A program made the translations under genes and the position numbers. Below the pieces are notes generated by a model that saw nothing but the letters and a program-made list of their open reading frames with translations, had not been told where the DNA came from and searched no databases. From the NCBI GenBank assembly GCA_913060875.1, contig CAJXSL010000020.1, positions 24,743 through 88,742 of the forward strand: 64,000 nucleotides of DNA, given 5' to 3'. Positions 47,397-55,501 of the stretch are shown piece after piece. This DNA comes from an uncultured Desulfobacteraceae bacterium. GTDB taxonomy: Bacteria > Desulfobacterota > Desulfobacteria > Desulfobacterales > UBA5852. Every line of letters begins with the position of its first letter. The stretch's first letter is position 1.

Positions 47397-50300
47397 ATGG
47401 CACGTCGAATTACCCGACAAGTCAAATATGTGCGGTTGCCGGAAAACCGTATCGGGGAAATAAATGATCTTGTATCCGCCTGGCCTTATGAAACACGGGC
47501 TTTCATGCGCGCCCGACTCAATCAGTACAAACCGCGTACGGGTTTTTTCAATTTTTTGGTTAGCCGTTTCTGGTTTTTGGTGGTCGGAGAAAACGACAAA
47601 CATTTTGAGATCATCAACGATCCGGATGTCATTACGGATTGGCAGACACGTTTCGAAATCTCCGGTCAACGCAATCCTCAGGATGCCTGGAATAAAATAC
47701 TGGACAAAGAGATTTCCGCCCGGGACCACATGTACATGCTTTCCTTATTGGAGCGTAAACTCAAAGATATTCATGTGCCCTTCGAGTTTCAGTCGCTGTT
47801 TGAAAAAATTTATCGCGCCCACCTCCGCAAAGAATACTTGTCCGATCCGGAAGTCCCCAAATCCCCGTTGATCCTGGTGGTCGGAACCAGCGGAAGCGGC
47901 AAAAGCGCCACGGTGGAGCGGGTGATCGAGGATGTTATTTTTGTCAATGAGATTCTGCCGGAAATCGATCTGAATCAGAAAAAAGAATCTATCCTGGCGG
48001 ATTTGCCTTTTTGGAAGACGATAGAGGAAGTCGATCCCAATCTGGCATTTGAGATAACCCGGCGACGGCAAACCCGTTTCTATCAGACGTTGAGCCGTAT
48101 TCCTCTGGTCCGCTGGATTTTCAAAAAACGGATCGCCTTCAACCTGAACGAACTGGGCGAGCAGGGGATTACGGTGGATTATGCCGTGGTGACACCCAAT
48201 GAGTACCAAACGGCCCTGGCCGGCGAGCCCGGGAACTATTTTCGCAAGGCCATGGGGGATCCCAAGAAGACCGCCATCCGTCATATCGAGGAAGCCCACA
48301 GCGCCTTTGGAAAGGCCAGCGAAGACCAGAGCGGTGTCCAGCGCCAGCAGCGCACCTTGGTGGATGCCTCCAACATCGTCCTGGACGAGATCGCCTCCGG
48401 CCGGCGGGATTGTGTGCTGGTGGCCACCACCGATCAGCCGGAACGCATGGATGCGGCCATATACCGCCGATTTGTAGAGAAGGGGATCATTATCGATCTG
48501 GGGGATTACTGGCGGAACAAGACCAATCTGCGCGAGGTCGTCCGCATCGAACTCCAGCGGAACGATATCCGCATCCTCGGCCCCGAAGAGCCCTTGCCCC
48601 CGGAGACGGTTCGCTATATCACCGTGGCCGATCTCGATCAGAGTGTCGAAAGCATTTACCGGCTCTTTCGGGAACGGAGTCTGACCCTGACGCCGGCCTA
48701 TGTCCGCAAACTGGTGCATTCCATCATCCAGATTCAGCAAACCTTCAATGCCGCCGACCTGGACGATGCCGAGCTGGTGCGGCGGGCCTTCGAGCTGGTG
48801 GCCAAAAACACCTATGGCGATCTTTTCAAAAAAGTGGTCGACCGCATGGATCGCCGGGTCAAATGGGAAGAGTATATCGGCGACATCAAATATGTCTTCT
48901 CCGAAATGGCCAACAACTGCCTGCAGTACGGCCTGAGTGAGGAAAAAGGGGTAGTGCTCAATGGGCCGCCCGGCGGGGGCAAAACCTTTCTCGTAAGGAC
49001 ATGGCTCAGTGAGAACAGCACGATTCACGATATCGCCACCAGTGCGAGTGCCTTGCAGGATCCGGTCAACCCCGTGGAGGGTGCCGTGGACAATATGGAA
49101 AAGGTCTATGACATTGCCAAGATGATCGCCCCCACGGTCATTTTCTTCGACGAGGGGGATGCGCTGGCCCCCAAACGAAGCGGTTCCGGCGGGTCGCCCC
49201 AGGACAAGCTGACCAATAAATTTTTGAGTCTGATCGATGGTGAAGTTCCCCTGAACCAGGTCTTTACCGTTTTGACCACCAACCGGCTTGATATCCTGGA
49301 TCCCGCCCTTATCCGTTCCAAGCGTCTCAAGGTGCTGGAAGTTACGGGTCACTTGCGCAAAAACGACATCGCCGCCATCGTTGAAGCTTCCATGGGGGAT
49401 GTTCCCCTTGAGGCGGGGTTGGACCTGGATGCGGTGGTGGATGTTGCCCGGAATATTTGCAATACACCGGCCGATTACACGGCCTTTGTCGAGAAAGCAC
49501 GCTCGCTGCGCAGCACGGAGTACGAAATTATCCTGCGCCTGCGCAAGATCCCCGACATGTCGGAGAAAGACAACCGCAATTTTATCAAATTCAACCTGAA
49601 AACATTGATCGGAATGCTGAATGCCTTGGAGGCGCCGCCCGAAATGGAGAATTGGGTGCGGGAAGACCCGGGGCAGTTCCTCGATCATCGTAGTGATGTT
49701 CTCAAACTGGTGGCCGATATCGAAAATGAAAACCAGTACCCCCTGCGACGGTCGCACCTGGATTCCGCCCGTAGTGAAATATCCCAAAGCCCGGTAAAGA
49801 AGGGCAAGGTTCAACTGGATGAATTCCTGGAAAGCGAGCTCAGCGAAGAACCCCAGGTGGGATTTATCGTGGGGGTGGGGGCCAACGATGTCACCGGTGT
49901 TCTGCTGCCCATCGCCACCAGTTTGAACTACAAAATGGCGCCCGATAAAGTCCTGGTGACCGGGGCTGTATCCACATCGGCGCCGGGTGCGGCGGAACTG
50001 GACATGTCGGTCAAAATGACCCAACAATCCGCCCAGGAAGCTCTGACCCTGGTCAAAAACTACCTCCAGCATCTCCAGCCCAAGATCAGCATTCCGCGGC
50101 TTTTCGGTGAATTCCTCGATCATTACACCATCCATCACCAACTTCTCACGGCCTCCTACAATGTCGGCGGGCCCTCGGCCGGCTATGCCCTGGCGTTAAA
50201 CACGCTGTCCGCTTTATTAATGATACCGGTTTTCAATGATTTCGGGGTGACGGGTGCCCCCTGGACCCGGGGCGCCAAAAAGGGGGAGATTGGTGGTTCG

Positions 50301-50813
50301 GTCATCATTGGCGGGCACAAGAAAAAAACCGAAAAAGTCCTTCTGCACCTGCGGCGCATGTATATGCCCCTGCAGAATTACAAGGATCTCGAGATTGACT
50401 ACCTTGAAAATTATTGGCTCCAGGATAAAGATGTCCTGGGGGTGACCAATTTCGGCGATCTGGTACCTGAGGTTCTCTGGCTTGGGGATCAACATGAAGA
50501 TGCGGTGCAGGGGTTGATTGAAACCCGAATTCGATACAAACTAGAAAAATGCCAGCGGCAACAACCCGACCCCAAGTTGAAAGATCAGATCCTGGCGACG
50601 AAGGGCATTGTGCGGGAAAATATGGAAATAGAAATCATCCGGAGATTGCAGGCCCTCAGAGCTTATATGCGCAGCCCTGTCCGCGATCCCCACATTTCCC
50701 TGGAGGAAATTTTTCGCAACGGCACACGCGATTCCCGCCAGCGTTTTTCTGCCGTCATTCAACTGATGCGCAATGGTCTCAACCGTTTCCGGAAGGAATG
50801 CCGAACGGAATAG
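47397..50813 (+). CDS. Double AAA+ ATPase with C-terminal Lon-type protease domain
   Basis: 1138 residues. N-terminal domain (1-155); AAA module 1 with Walker A VVGTSGSGKS (161-170), a degenerate Walker B (RHIEEAH) and RR fingers; AAA module 2 with GPPGGGKT (523-530), Walker B VIFFDEGDAL (about 580-590) and sensor TTN; Lon domain from about 810 with catalytic Ser927 in GGPSAGYA and Lys975 in GGHKKK. Neither classical Lon (one AAA) nor FtsH (zinc protease) has this build. GGAGAAT precedes ATG. It probably degrades membrane or membrane-proximal proteins with the SPFH partner. Confidence 0.88.
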   Translation: MARRITRQVKYVRLPENRIGEINDLVSAWPYETRAFMRARLNQYKPRTGFFNFLVSRFWFLVVGENDKHFEIINDPDVITDWQTRFEISGQRNPQDAWNKILDKEISARDHMYMLSLLERKLKDIHVPFEFQSLFEKIYRAHLRKEYLSDPEVPKSPLILVVGTSGSGKSATVERVIEDVIFVNEILPEIDLNQKKESILADLPFWKTIEEVDPNLAFEITRRRQTRFYQTLSRIPLVRWIFKKRIAFNLNELGEQGITVDYAVVTPNEYQTALAGEPGNYFRKAMGDPKKTAIRHIEEAHSAFGKASEDQSGVQRQQRTLVDASNIVLDEIASGRRDCVLVATTDQPERMDAAIYRRFVEKGIIIDLGDYWRNKTNLREVVRIELQRNDIRILGPEEPLPPETVRYITVADLDQSVESIYRLFRERSLTLTPAYVRKLVHSIIQIQQTFNAADLDDAELVRRAFELVAKNTYGDLFKKVVDRMDRRVKWEEYIGDIKYVFSEMANNCLQYGLSEEKGVVLNGPPGGGKTFLVRTWLSENSTIHDIATSASALQDPVNPVEGAVDNMEKVYDIAKMIAPTVIFFDEGDALAPKRSGSGGSPQDKLTNKFLSLIDGEVPLNQVFTVLTTNRLDILDPALIRSKRLKVLEVTGHLRKNDIAAIVEASMGDVPLEAGLDLDAVVDVARNICNTPADYTAFVEKARSLRSTEYEIILRLRKIPDMSEKDNRNFIKFNLKTLIGMLNALEAPPEMENWVREDPGQFLDHRSDVLKLVADIENENQYPLRRSHLDSARSEISQSPVKKGKVQLDEFLESELSEEPQVGFIVGVGANDVTGVLLPIATSLNYKMAPDKVLVTGAVSTSAPGAAELDMSVKMTQQSAQEALTLVKNYLQHLQPKISIPRLFGEFLDHYTIHHQLLTASYNVGGPSAGYALALNTLSALLMIPVFNDFGVTGAPWTRGAKKGEIGGSVIIGGHKKKTEKVLLHLRRMYMPLQNYKDLEIDYLENYWLQDKDVLGVTNFGDLVPEVLWLGDQHEDAVQGLIETRIRYKLEKCQRQQPDPKLKDQILATKGIVRENMEIEIIRRLQALRAYMRSPVRDPHISLEEIFRNGTRDSRQRFSAVIQLMRNGLNRFRKECRTE

Positions 50814-50888
50814 ATGCCGTTTCAGACGTTGACCGCTGGTGTTCAGGATGCCATGTATATAGCTAGTGCCCATCCATAAACGGCATCT
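50814..50888 (+). terminator. 10-bp inverted repeat after the AAA-Lon gene
   Basis: GATGCCGTTT (50814-50823), starting one base after the stop codon, is perfectly complementary to AAACGGCATC (50879-50888), followed by TTT. The 55-base loop makes termination uncertain. Confidence 0.35.
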
Positions 50889-50978
50889 TTAGGCCCTTGG
50901 CGGCGTTCTCGCTCGCTTTCAATTCTCGAAATAGCGGGGTATTCTTCCGGTTGACACCCTCCGATCGGAATCGATCAG

Positions 50979-51041
50979 ACGGGAAATCCCGTCAAGCGGG
51001 ATAATATCCCGTCAAGCGGGATTATATCCCGCGCAGCGGGA
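50979..51041. repeat. Three tandem hairpin units (CCCG..CGGG), about 20-base period
   Basis: ATCCCGTCAAGCGGGAT occurs at 50986-51002 and 51006-51022, and a variant ATCCCGCGCAGCGGGA at 51026-51041. Each unit is a 6-bp stem with a 5- or 4-base loop and the units are separated by short AT spacers. The first is also overlapped by GACGGGAAATCCCGTC (50979-50994). Non-coding, in the 321-base gap before the thioesterase gene. Looks like a REP-like dispersed element or an mRNA structure; too few units for CRISPR. Confidence 0.65.
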
Positions 51042-51134
51042 AACCGCGCTCGGGCCTTGTCAGGAAGCAAAATCTATCGTTTAGGGACGGACATTAGGTA
51101 ACAATGGATGGATAGGGATAGAAAGGATGAAGCG

Positions 51135-51605
51135 ATGCCTCCAGCAGCTTTTCAGGACAGTTATCCCGAAGATTTGAGCCACTGCTATGGATGCGGCCGA
51201 CTTAATTCACACGGTCTGCAGATTAAAAGTTATTGGGAGGGTGATGAGGCCGTATGCCGGTTCACCCCTCAGCCCTATCATACTGCCATTCCGGGCTATG
51301 TTTACGGAGGCTTGATTGCATCGTTGATAGACTGCCACAGTACGGGCACGGCGTCGGCGGCGGCAAGTCGCCAGGAGACCGAAAATGACAGCCCTGAAGA
51401 AGTGGCTCGATTCCTGACGGCTTCCTTGCATGTAAATTACCTAAAACCCACGCCCATCCACGAGACGCTGGAGGTGCGGGCCACCATCAAAGAGATCAAA
51501 GGCCGCAAGGTTGTGATTGCCTCCCGGCTGCTCGCTGGAGACGTGGTATGCGCAACCGGCGAAGTGGTGGCCATACAGGTGCCGGAACATCTCATGCCCC
51601 GTTGA
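51135..51605 (+). CDS. PaaI/YigI-type hotdog thioesterase
   Basis: 156 residues from ATG 51135 (AAGGATGAAG before it). Hotdog fold: HTAIPGYVYGGLIASLIDCHSTGTA on the central helix, then LTASLHVNYLKPTP and EVRATIKEIKGRKVVIASRL. The N-terminal CYGCGRLNSHGLQI is typical of the 4HBT members related to YigI/THEM4. It probably hydrolyses an acyl-CoA; the chain length is not readable. A stand-alone gene after the repeat cluster. Confidence 0.85.
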   Translation: MPPAAFQDSYPEDLSHCYGCGRLNSHGLQIKSYWEGDEAVCRFTPQPYHTAIPGYVYGGLIASLIDCHSTGTASAAASRQETENDSPEEVARFLTASLHVNYLKPTPIHETLEVRATIKEIKGRKVVIASRLLAGDVVCATGEVVAIQVPEHLMPR

Positions 51606-51851
51606 CGGCCGCCGCCGGTGCGTTGGGGAACACGGGGCCTTAGCAGTCGATGCAATCAAGCCGGGACCGAATCACCGGCGAAAGCTTCCTCCGGGCAGGG
51701 CGCGTGGTGCTTTTCCGAATGCACTGGTCAGCGGACAACCGATACGTTATACAACCAAAGACCGGTCTGAGCCGGCCAACTTCATGCGAAACCCAACGGC
51801 CAACGATGCCAAGATTCGGTCGGTTATAGAACAAAATTTGTAAGGAAAATC

Positions 51852-52400
51852 ATGCAGATTCGTATCGCCGATTGTCCCCCGGAAGGCTTGCATATGGAGG
51901 ATCGTCTCGATCCTGGAAGCCTGAAGGATCTTGCTGCCTTGCAGGAGAGTGAACGCTGTCTATTCAAGGGGCCCTTGAGCGTGGCCTTGACGGTGACACC
52001 GACCGCCGAGATGTTTGCGGTGGAGGGACGCATCCGGGGAGAGGTGACGCTGGCGTGCAGTCGCTGCCTGGCACCAGCGGAATGCCCGATCAAAATTTCT
52101 TTCAAACTGACCTTTTCGCGCGGGATTCCTGGCGATGAACCGGATGCCCCATCCGAAACGCGCCAACTTCAGTCCGAAGAAATGGGCGTGGTTTTGTTTG
52201 AAGGCGATGAGATCGATTTCCGGAACGTCATCCAGGAGCAGGTCATCATGGCCATCCCCATGCGGCCCCTCTGTCGGGAGGACTGCCAGGGGTTATGCCC
52301 CCGCTGTGGCGCCGACTTGAATCATGAGACCTGTGACTGTCAAAAGAAGGAGGTCGATCCCCGCCTGGCGGTTTTGAAAAAGTTCAAATTTGATGCATAA
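51852..52400 (+). CDS. YceD/DUF177 family protein
   Basis: 182 residues. The family pattern is clear: a central GEVTLACSRCLAP and a C-terminal PLCREDCQGLCPRCGADLN with a Cys-rich zinc-like site. YceD is linked to 23S rRNA/L32 maturation, and the gene is usually followed by rpmF. No rpmF is found here: the next 140 bases hold no open frame of that type. TAAGGAAAATC precedes ATG. Confidence 0.88.
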   Translation: MQIRIADCPPEGLHMEDRLDPGSLKDLAALQESERCLFKGPLSVALTVTPTAEMFAVEGRIRGEVTLACSRCLAPAECPIKISFKLTFSRGIPGDEPDAPSETRQLQSEEMGVVLFEGDEIDFRNVIQEQVIMAIPMRPLCREDCQGLCPRCGADLNHETCDCQKKEVDPRLAVLKKFKFDA

Positions 52401-52541
52401 CGAGCGTCAACTCGACGTTTGTCGCCAATGGGTCGATAGCCCAAGACGTTAGGGGACAATGGATCGGTATAAATTCCCTTACTGATGCGATGACACGGGA
52501 TGCCGTTTTACGAAAAAAACGTTAGCGCAAAGGAGACATGC

Positions 52542-53477
52542 ATGCAGCCGATCAATCGCCGACAGTTCCTTGGGGACATCACCTGTCTGACCATCGCTTC
52601 GCTTGCCTTTCCCTGGCCTCTTGGTGCGCAGTCCCATTGCCGGGTGGCCCACCCCCTTTCGCCACCGGATAAGGCCCTGACCGGCAGATGCCCGAATTGC
52701 GGCATGACGCGCGCCATGTGGGCCCGCACCTGGAAGACCTTTCGCCTGGATGGCGCCCGACTTGAAGCATGTTCCTTTCACTGCCTGGCCGACCTGACGC
52801 TGAAATCCGGACAAATGCTGGAGGATGTGCAGACCGCCTTGTTTTTACAGCCGCGTGGCATGGTATCTGCCCAAGAGGCCTGGTACGTGGTGGGGTCGGA
52901 AGCCAGGGGGACCATGACCATGGTCAGCAAAGCCGCTTTTCCGTCTCGATCCCTGGCAACCAATTTTGCGCAGAACTGCGGTGGTGAGGTGCTGAATTTC
53001 AGCGCAACGTTCCAAATGGCCCGGGAAACCGTCGCCAAAGAAAATAATACGATTGACAACAAGCGGTTGGCCAAAGGCAAAATCGTCCCCCCTGTGGATA
53101 CGAAGGACGAATGCATCATGTGCCGCATGTACCCTTCGCGCTATCCGCGGCACCGCTCTCAGGTGTCTTATGGACATAGACGCATCGATCATTTTTGTTC
53201 GACCCACTGCCTGTTTGCCTGGCTGAATGCAACGGAGTCAGGCCGGTTGCATCAAGGACGGGCCCGTATGATCTGGGTCACGGATTTCGTATCCGAGCGC
53301 TGGATCAGTGCGGAAACAGCCTATTACGTGGTGGGTTCCACCGCTCAGGGCCCCATGGGGACGGAGGCCTTTGCATTTGACCGAAAAAACCAGGCCCGGG
53401 AATTTGTGCGTAAAAACGGGGGCCGGGTGTTGTCTTTCGATGCGGTTACAACCGGTCCGTATGCCTGGCCTGTATGA
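52542..53477 (+). CDS. Tat-exported protein with two NosL-like domains
   Basis: 311 residues from ATG 52542 (AAAGGAG before it). Twin-arginine signal NRRQFLGDITCL to about residue 35. The mature protein has two similar halves: CPNCGMTRAMW with SFHCLADL and AWYVVGSEARGTM, then CIMCRMYPSRYPRH with STHCLFAW and AYYVVGSTAQGPMG. CxxC-M and later Cys/Met residues match NosL-like Cu(I)-binding proteins. Likely a periplasmic copper- or heme-handling protein. The duplication in one chain is unusual; its partner is not evident nearby. Confidence 0.82.
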   Translation: MQPINRRQFLGDITCLTIASLAFPWPLGAQSHCRVAHPLSPPDKALTGRCPNCGMTRAMWARTWKTFRLDGARLEACSFHCLADLTLKSGQMLEDVQTALFLQPRGMVSAQEAWYVVGSEARGTMTMVSKAAFPSRSLATNFAQNCGGEVLNFSATFQMARETVAKENNTIDNKRLAKGKIVPPVDTKDECIMCRMYPSRYPRHRSQVSYGHRRIDHFCSTHCLFAWLNATESGRLHQGRARMIWVTDFVSERWISAETAYYVVGSTAQGPMGTEAFAFDRKNQAREFVRKNGGRVLSFDAVTTGPYAWPV

Positions 53478-53838
53478 GTTCGAATGGGGTAACCGCAAAA
53501 AAATGACCGCTGCCCATCCGCCGGGGAGCCTCTACAGACGCCGTATATCTTGATTGCGGGTGGGATGGTTTTTACCGGTTAACTGAAAAAAGGACCCGTC
53601 TGTCCTGGCCTGAAGCCCATGAATCCTTTAGGGCGTATAGGCAAATGCCGCTTGACAAAGGATGCCTCAAGGCGCATAGAAAATACCATAATTCGCTTGT
53701 TTCCAGTCGGTAACCCTGTGCGTATCCCAGGCTGCCGGGTCGATAGCTGTACCGGACATCAACCATCAGCCCTCATCCAATGCATTGCGGGATGGAACCG
53801 TGAATCATCCGAGCAAAAGCCGGGGAGGAGGTGTTTTC
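53478..53838. other. Intergenic region before the PilZ-like gene
   Basis: 361 bases with no supported gene. TTGACA at 53653 with TAGAAA 19 bases later is a weak promoter candidate. A dense purine-rich ribosome site ends the region. Confidence 0.4.
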
Positions 53839-54168
53839 GTGGAAAAATCAGTCGATCAGCGACGTACGGAACGTTTTTACTGCGAGTCCCCCATCGTGTG
53901 CTCGAGCCTCAATGGAAAAAGCGTATATTCGGCCCGCACCCTCAACCATTGTGAGAGCGGTTTGAGTTTTATTACGCAGACCCCCTTGAAATCGGGCATG
54001 ATGATTTTCTTCCGTGCCGACACCCGCACGCAGAGAAGAATTGATGCCCAGGCCTGCCGCACCATGCGCGGAACCGGGTTGGCTCAGATCCGTTGGTGCC
54101 GACGAATCTTAGATCAGGAACCGGAAACCTACTGCGTCGGTGCCGAATATGTGGAACCCTACCCCTAG
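53839..54168 (+). CDS. PilZ-like domain protein
   Basis: 109 residues from GTG 53839, set by GGAGGAGGTG eight bases upstream. It begins with an RxxxR-type motif (QRRTERFYC) and has LNHCESGLSFIT where PilZ proteins carry (D/N)xSxxG; here the Ser is Cys. The beta-strand pattern continues to GAEYVEPYP. PilZ domains bind c-di-GMP; the changed residue leaves binding open. An upstream in-frame ATG (53785) has no ribosome site. Confidence 0.72.
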   Translation: MEKSVDQRRTERFYCESPIVCSSLNGKSVYSARTLNHCESGLSFITQTPLKSGMMIFFRADTRTQRRIDAQACRTMRGTGLAQIRWCRRILDQEPETYCVGAEYVEPYP

Positions 54169-54232
54169 ACATGAACGGGTATGGATGGCATGATGCTCTT
54201 GGCGGGCCGACCACAATACCGGTGGCGGCCGC

Positions 54233-55501
54233 ATGACCCCTTCCGGCCCTCTTCATCCCATTAACACGCCCCCTCCATCCTGCTGTCCGGTTTCGGGATG
54301 GCCGATCTACAGCCATTCCAGCTGGACCTATAATAGTCCGGAAAGCAACTACCGGTTGCGGGTCAGCTTTATCGGCGATTGGATTATATGGCTGCAACCC
54401 CAGGGATATGTGCATCATCGGCATGCCCGGAAGGGGATGGCGCTTTTAAAAGACGTTCTGTTTACCATGCGTTCGGCGTCGCTGCCGTTCATTGCCATCG
54501 ACGATTATTCGGCTGTAACGGGGGCATCCCTCAATGCCCGTCGCTACATTGTCAAAGCACTGCGTCAACAACCTCAGTTGCAGGCCTATATCGTTTATGG
54601 GCCTTCTACAATTTTCCGATTGGGCATCGAACTGAGCCGCCATCTCAACATTTTTCCTTTCGACACTGTCGTTGCCCGGGATTATGAAGACGCCGTATCC
54701 ATGGCCCTTGCCCATAAGGCTTCCATGGACGGACAATCCGCCAGGGAAACGGTTTCGTTCCGTGAGGTGGTCAACCCGGACACCGTTTCGGTAGGTGCGG
54801 ATCGTGATGCGGCCCCCAAAACACTCGAGACCCATGCCGCCGAACTGCTGAGTTATGTAGGAGGAATCAATCTGGAGACTTATGGCATTGCGCCATCCTA
54901 CTGTCAGATATCCAGCGAACACCCCTTTCGACCGGTTTATGATGCGTTGGCCGTTTTGCGTGACGACATGCATGCCATTCTCAGACGCCACCGTAAGGCC
55001 AGGGAAAACCTGGAGTTGCGCCAACGCGAACTGGTCGGCAAACAGGAAGTGCTCGATGAAACCCATACGACTCTCAATATCCTTTTGGAGGCCCGCCAGG
55101 AAGAACGCCTGCGGCACGAAGAGCGGATCAAAACCCGTTTTGAAGCGCTGCTGCGGCCACTTGTGGAAGGCCTTGAGAACACCTCCCTGACAAAGAGGCA
55201 GCGCCTACTGGTCGGCTTGCTCAAAGATGTGATGGGCCGTATAGGGAGCATCGTGCCTTGTGACCCCGGGTGCCTGCAAACCCCATTTACAGCCAAGGAA
55301 TGGATGATCGCCTATCTTTTCAGCGCCGGACAAGTCCCCCGTGAGATTGCACAAACCATGGGCATTTCCCTGCGAACTGTCGAAAATCATTGTTACCGGA
55401 TGCGTATCAAAGCAGGTCTCAAAGGGCGTGCGACCACCCTTGAAGAATGGCTGCATCGGATGGGACTCGACAGCCCCATGTCCTGCCGGAGATTGCGATG
55501 A
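54233..55501 (+). CDS. LuxR-type HTH regulator with unrecognised N-terminal domain (paralogue 1)
   Basis: 422 residues. The N-terminal ~180 residues form a domain with CPVSGWPIYSHSSWTY and GDWIIWLQPQGY. A long charged coiled coil follows (about 260-320), then a C-terminal LuxR/GerE HTH: PREIAQTMGISLRTVENHCYRMR. No receiver or PAS domain recognised. Cytoplasmic. It overlaps the next gene, a paralogue of the same length, by ATGA. Ligand and targets unknown. Confidence 0.82.
   Translation: MTPSGPLHPINTPPPSCCPVSGWPIYSHSSWTYNSPESNYRLRVSFIGDWIIWLQPQGYVHHRHARKGMALLKDVLFTMRSASLPFIAIDDYSAVTGASLNARRYIVKALRQQPQLQAYIVYGPSTIFRLGIELSRHLNIFPFDTVVARDYEDAVSMALAHKASMDGQSARETVSFREVVNPDTVSVGADRDAAPKTLETHAAELLSYVGGINLETYGIAPSYCQISSEHPFRPVYDALAVLRDDMHAILRRHRKARENLELRQRELVGKQEVLDETHTTLNILLEARQEERLRHEERIKTRFEALLRPLVEGLENTSLTKRQRLLVGLLKDVMGRIGSIVPCDPGCLQTPFTAKEWMIAYLFSAGQVPREIAQTMGISLRTVENHCYRMRIKAGLKGRATTLEEWLHRMGLDSPMSCRRLR

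Noticed and set aside
50979..51041. CRISPR-like repeats
   Set aside because: Units are palindromes 16-17 bases long with 3-base spacers and only three copies; no cas genes nearby.
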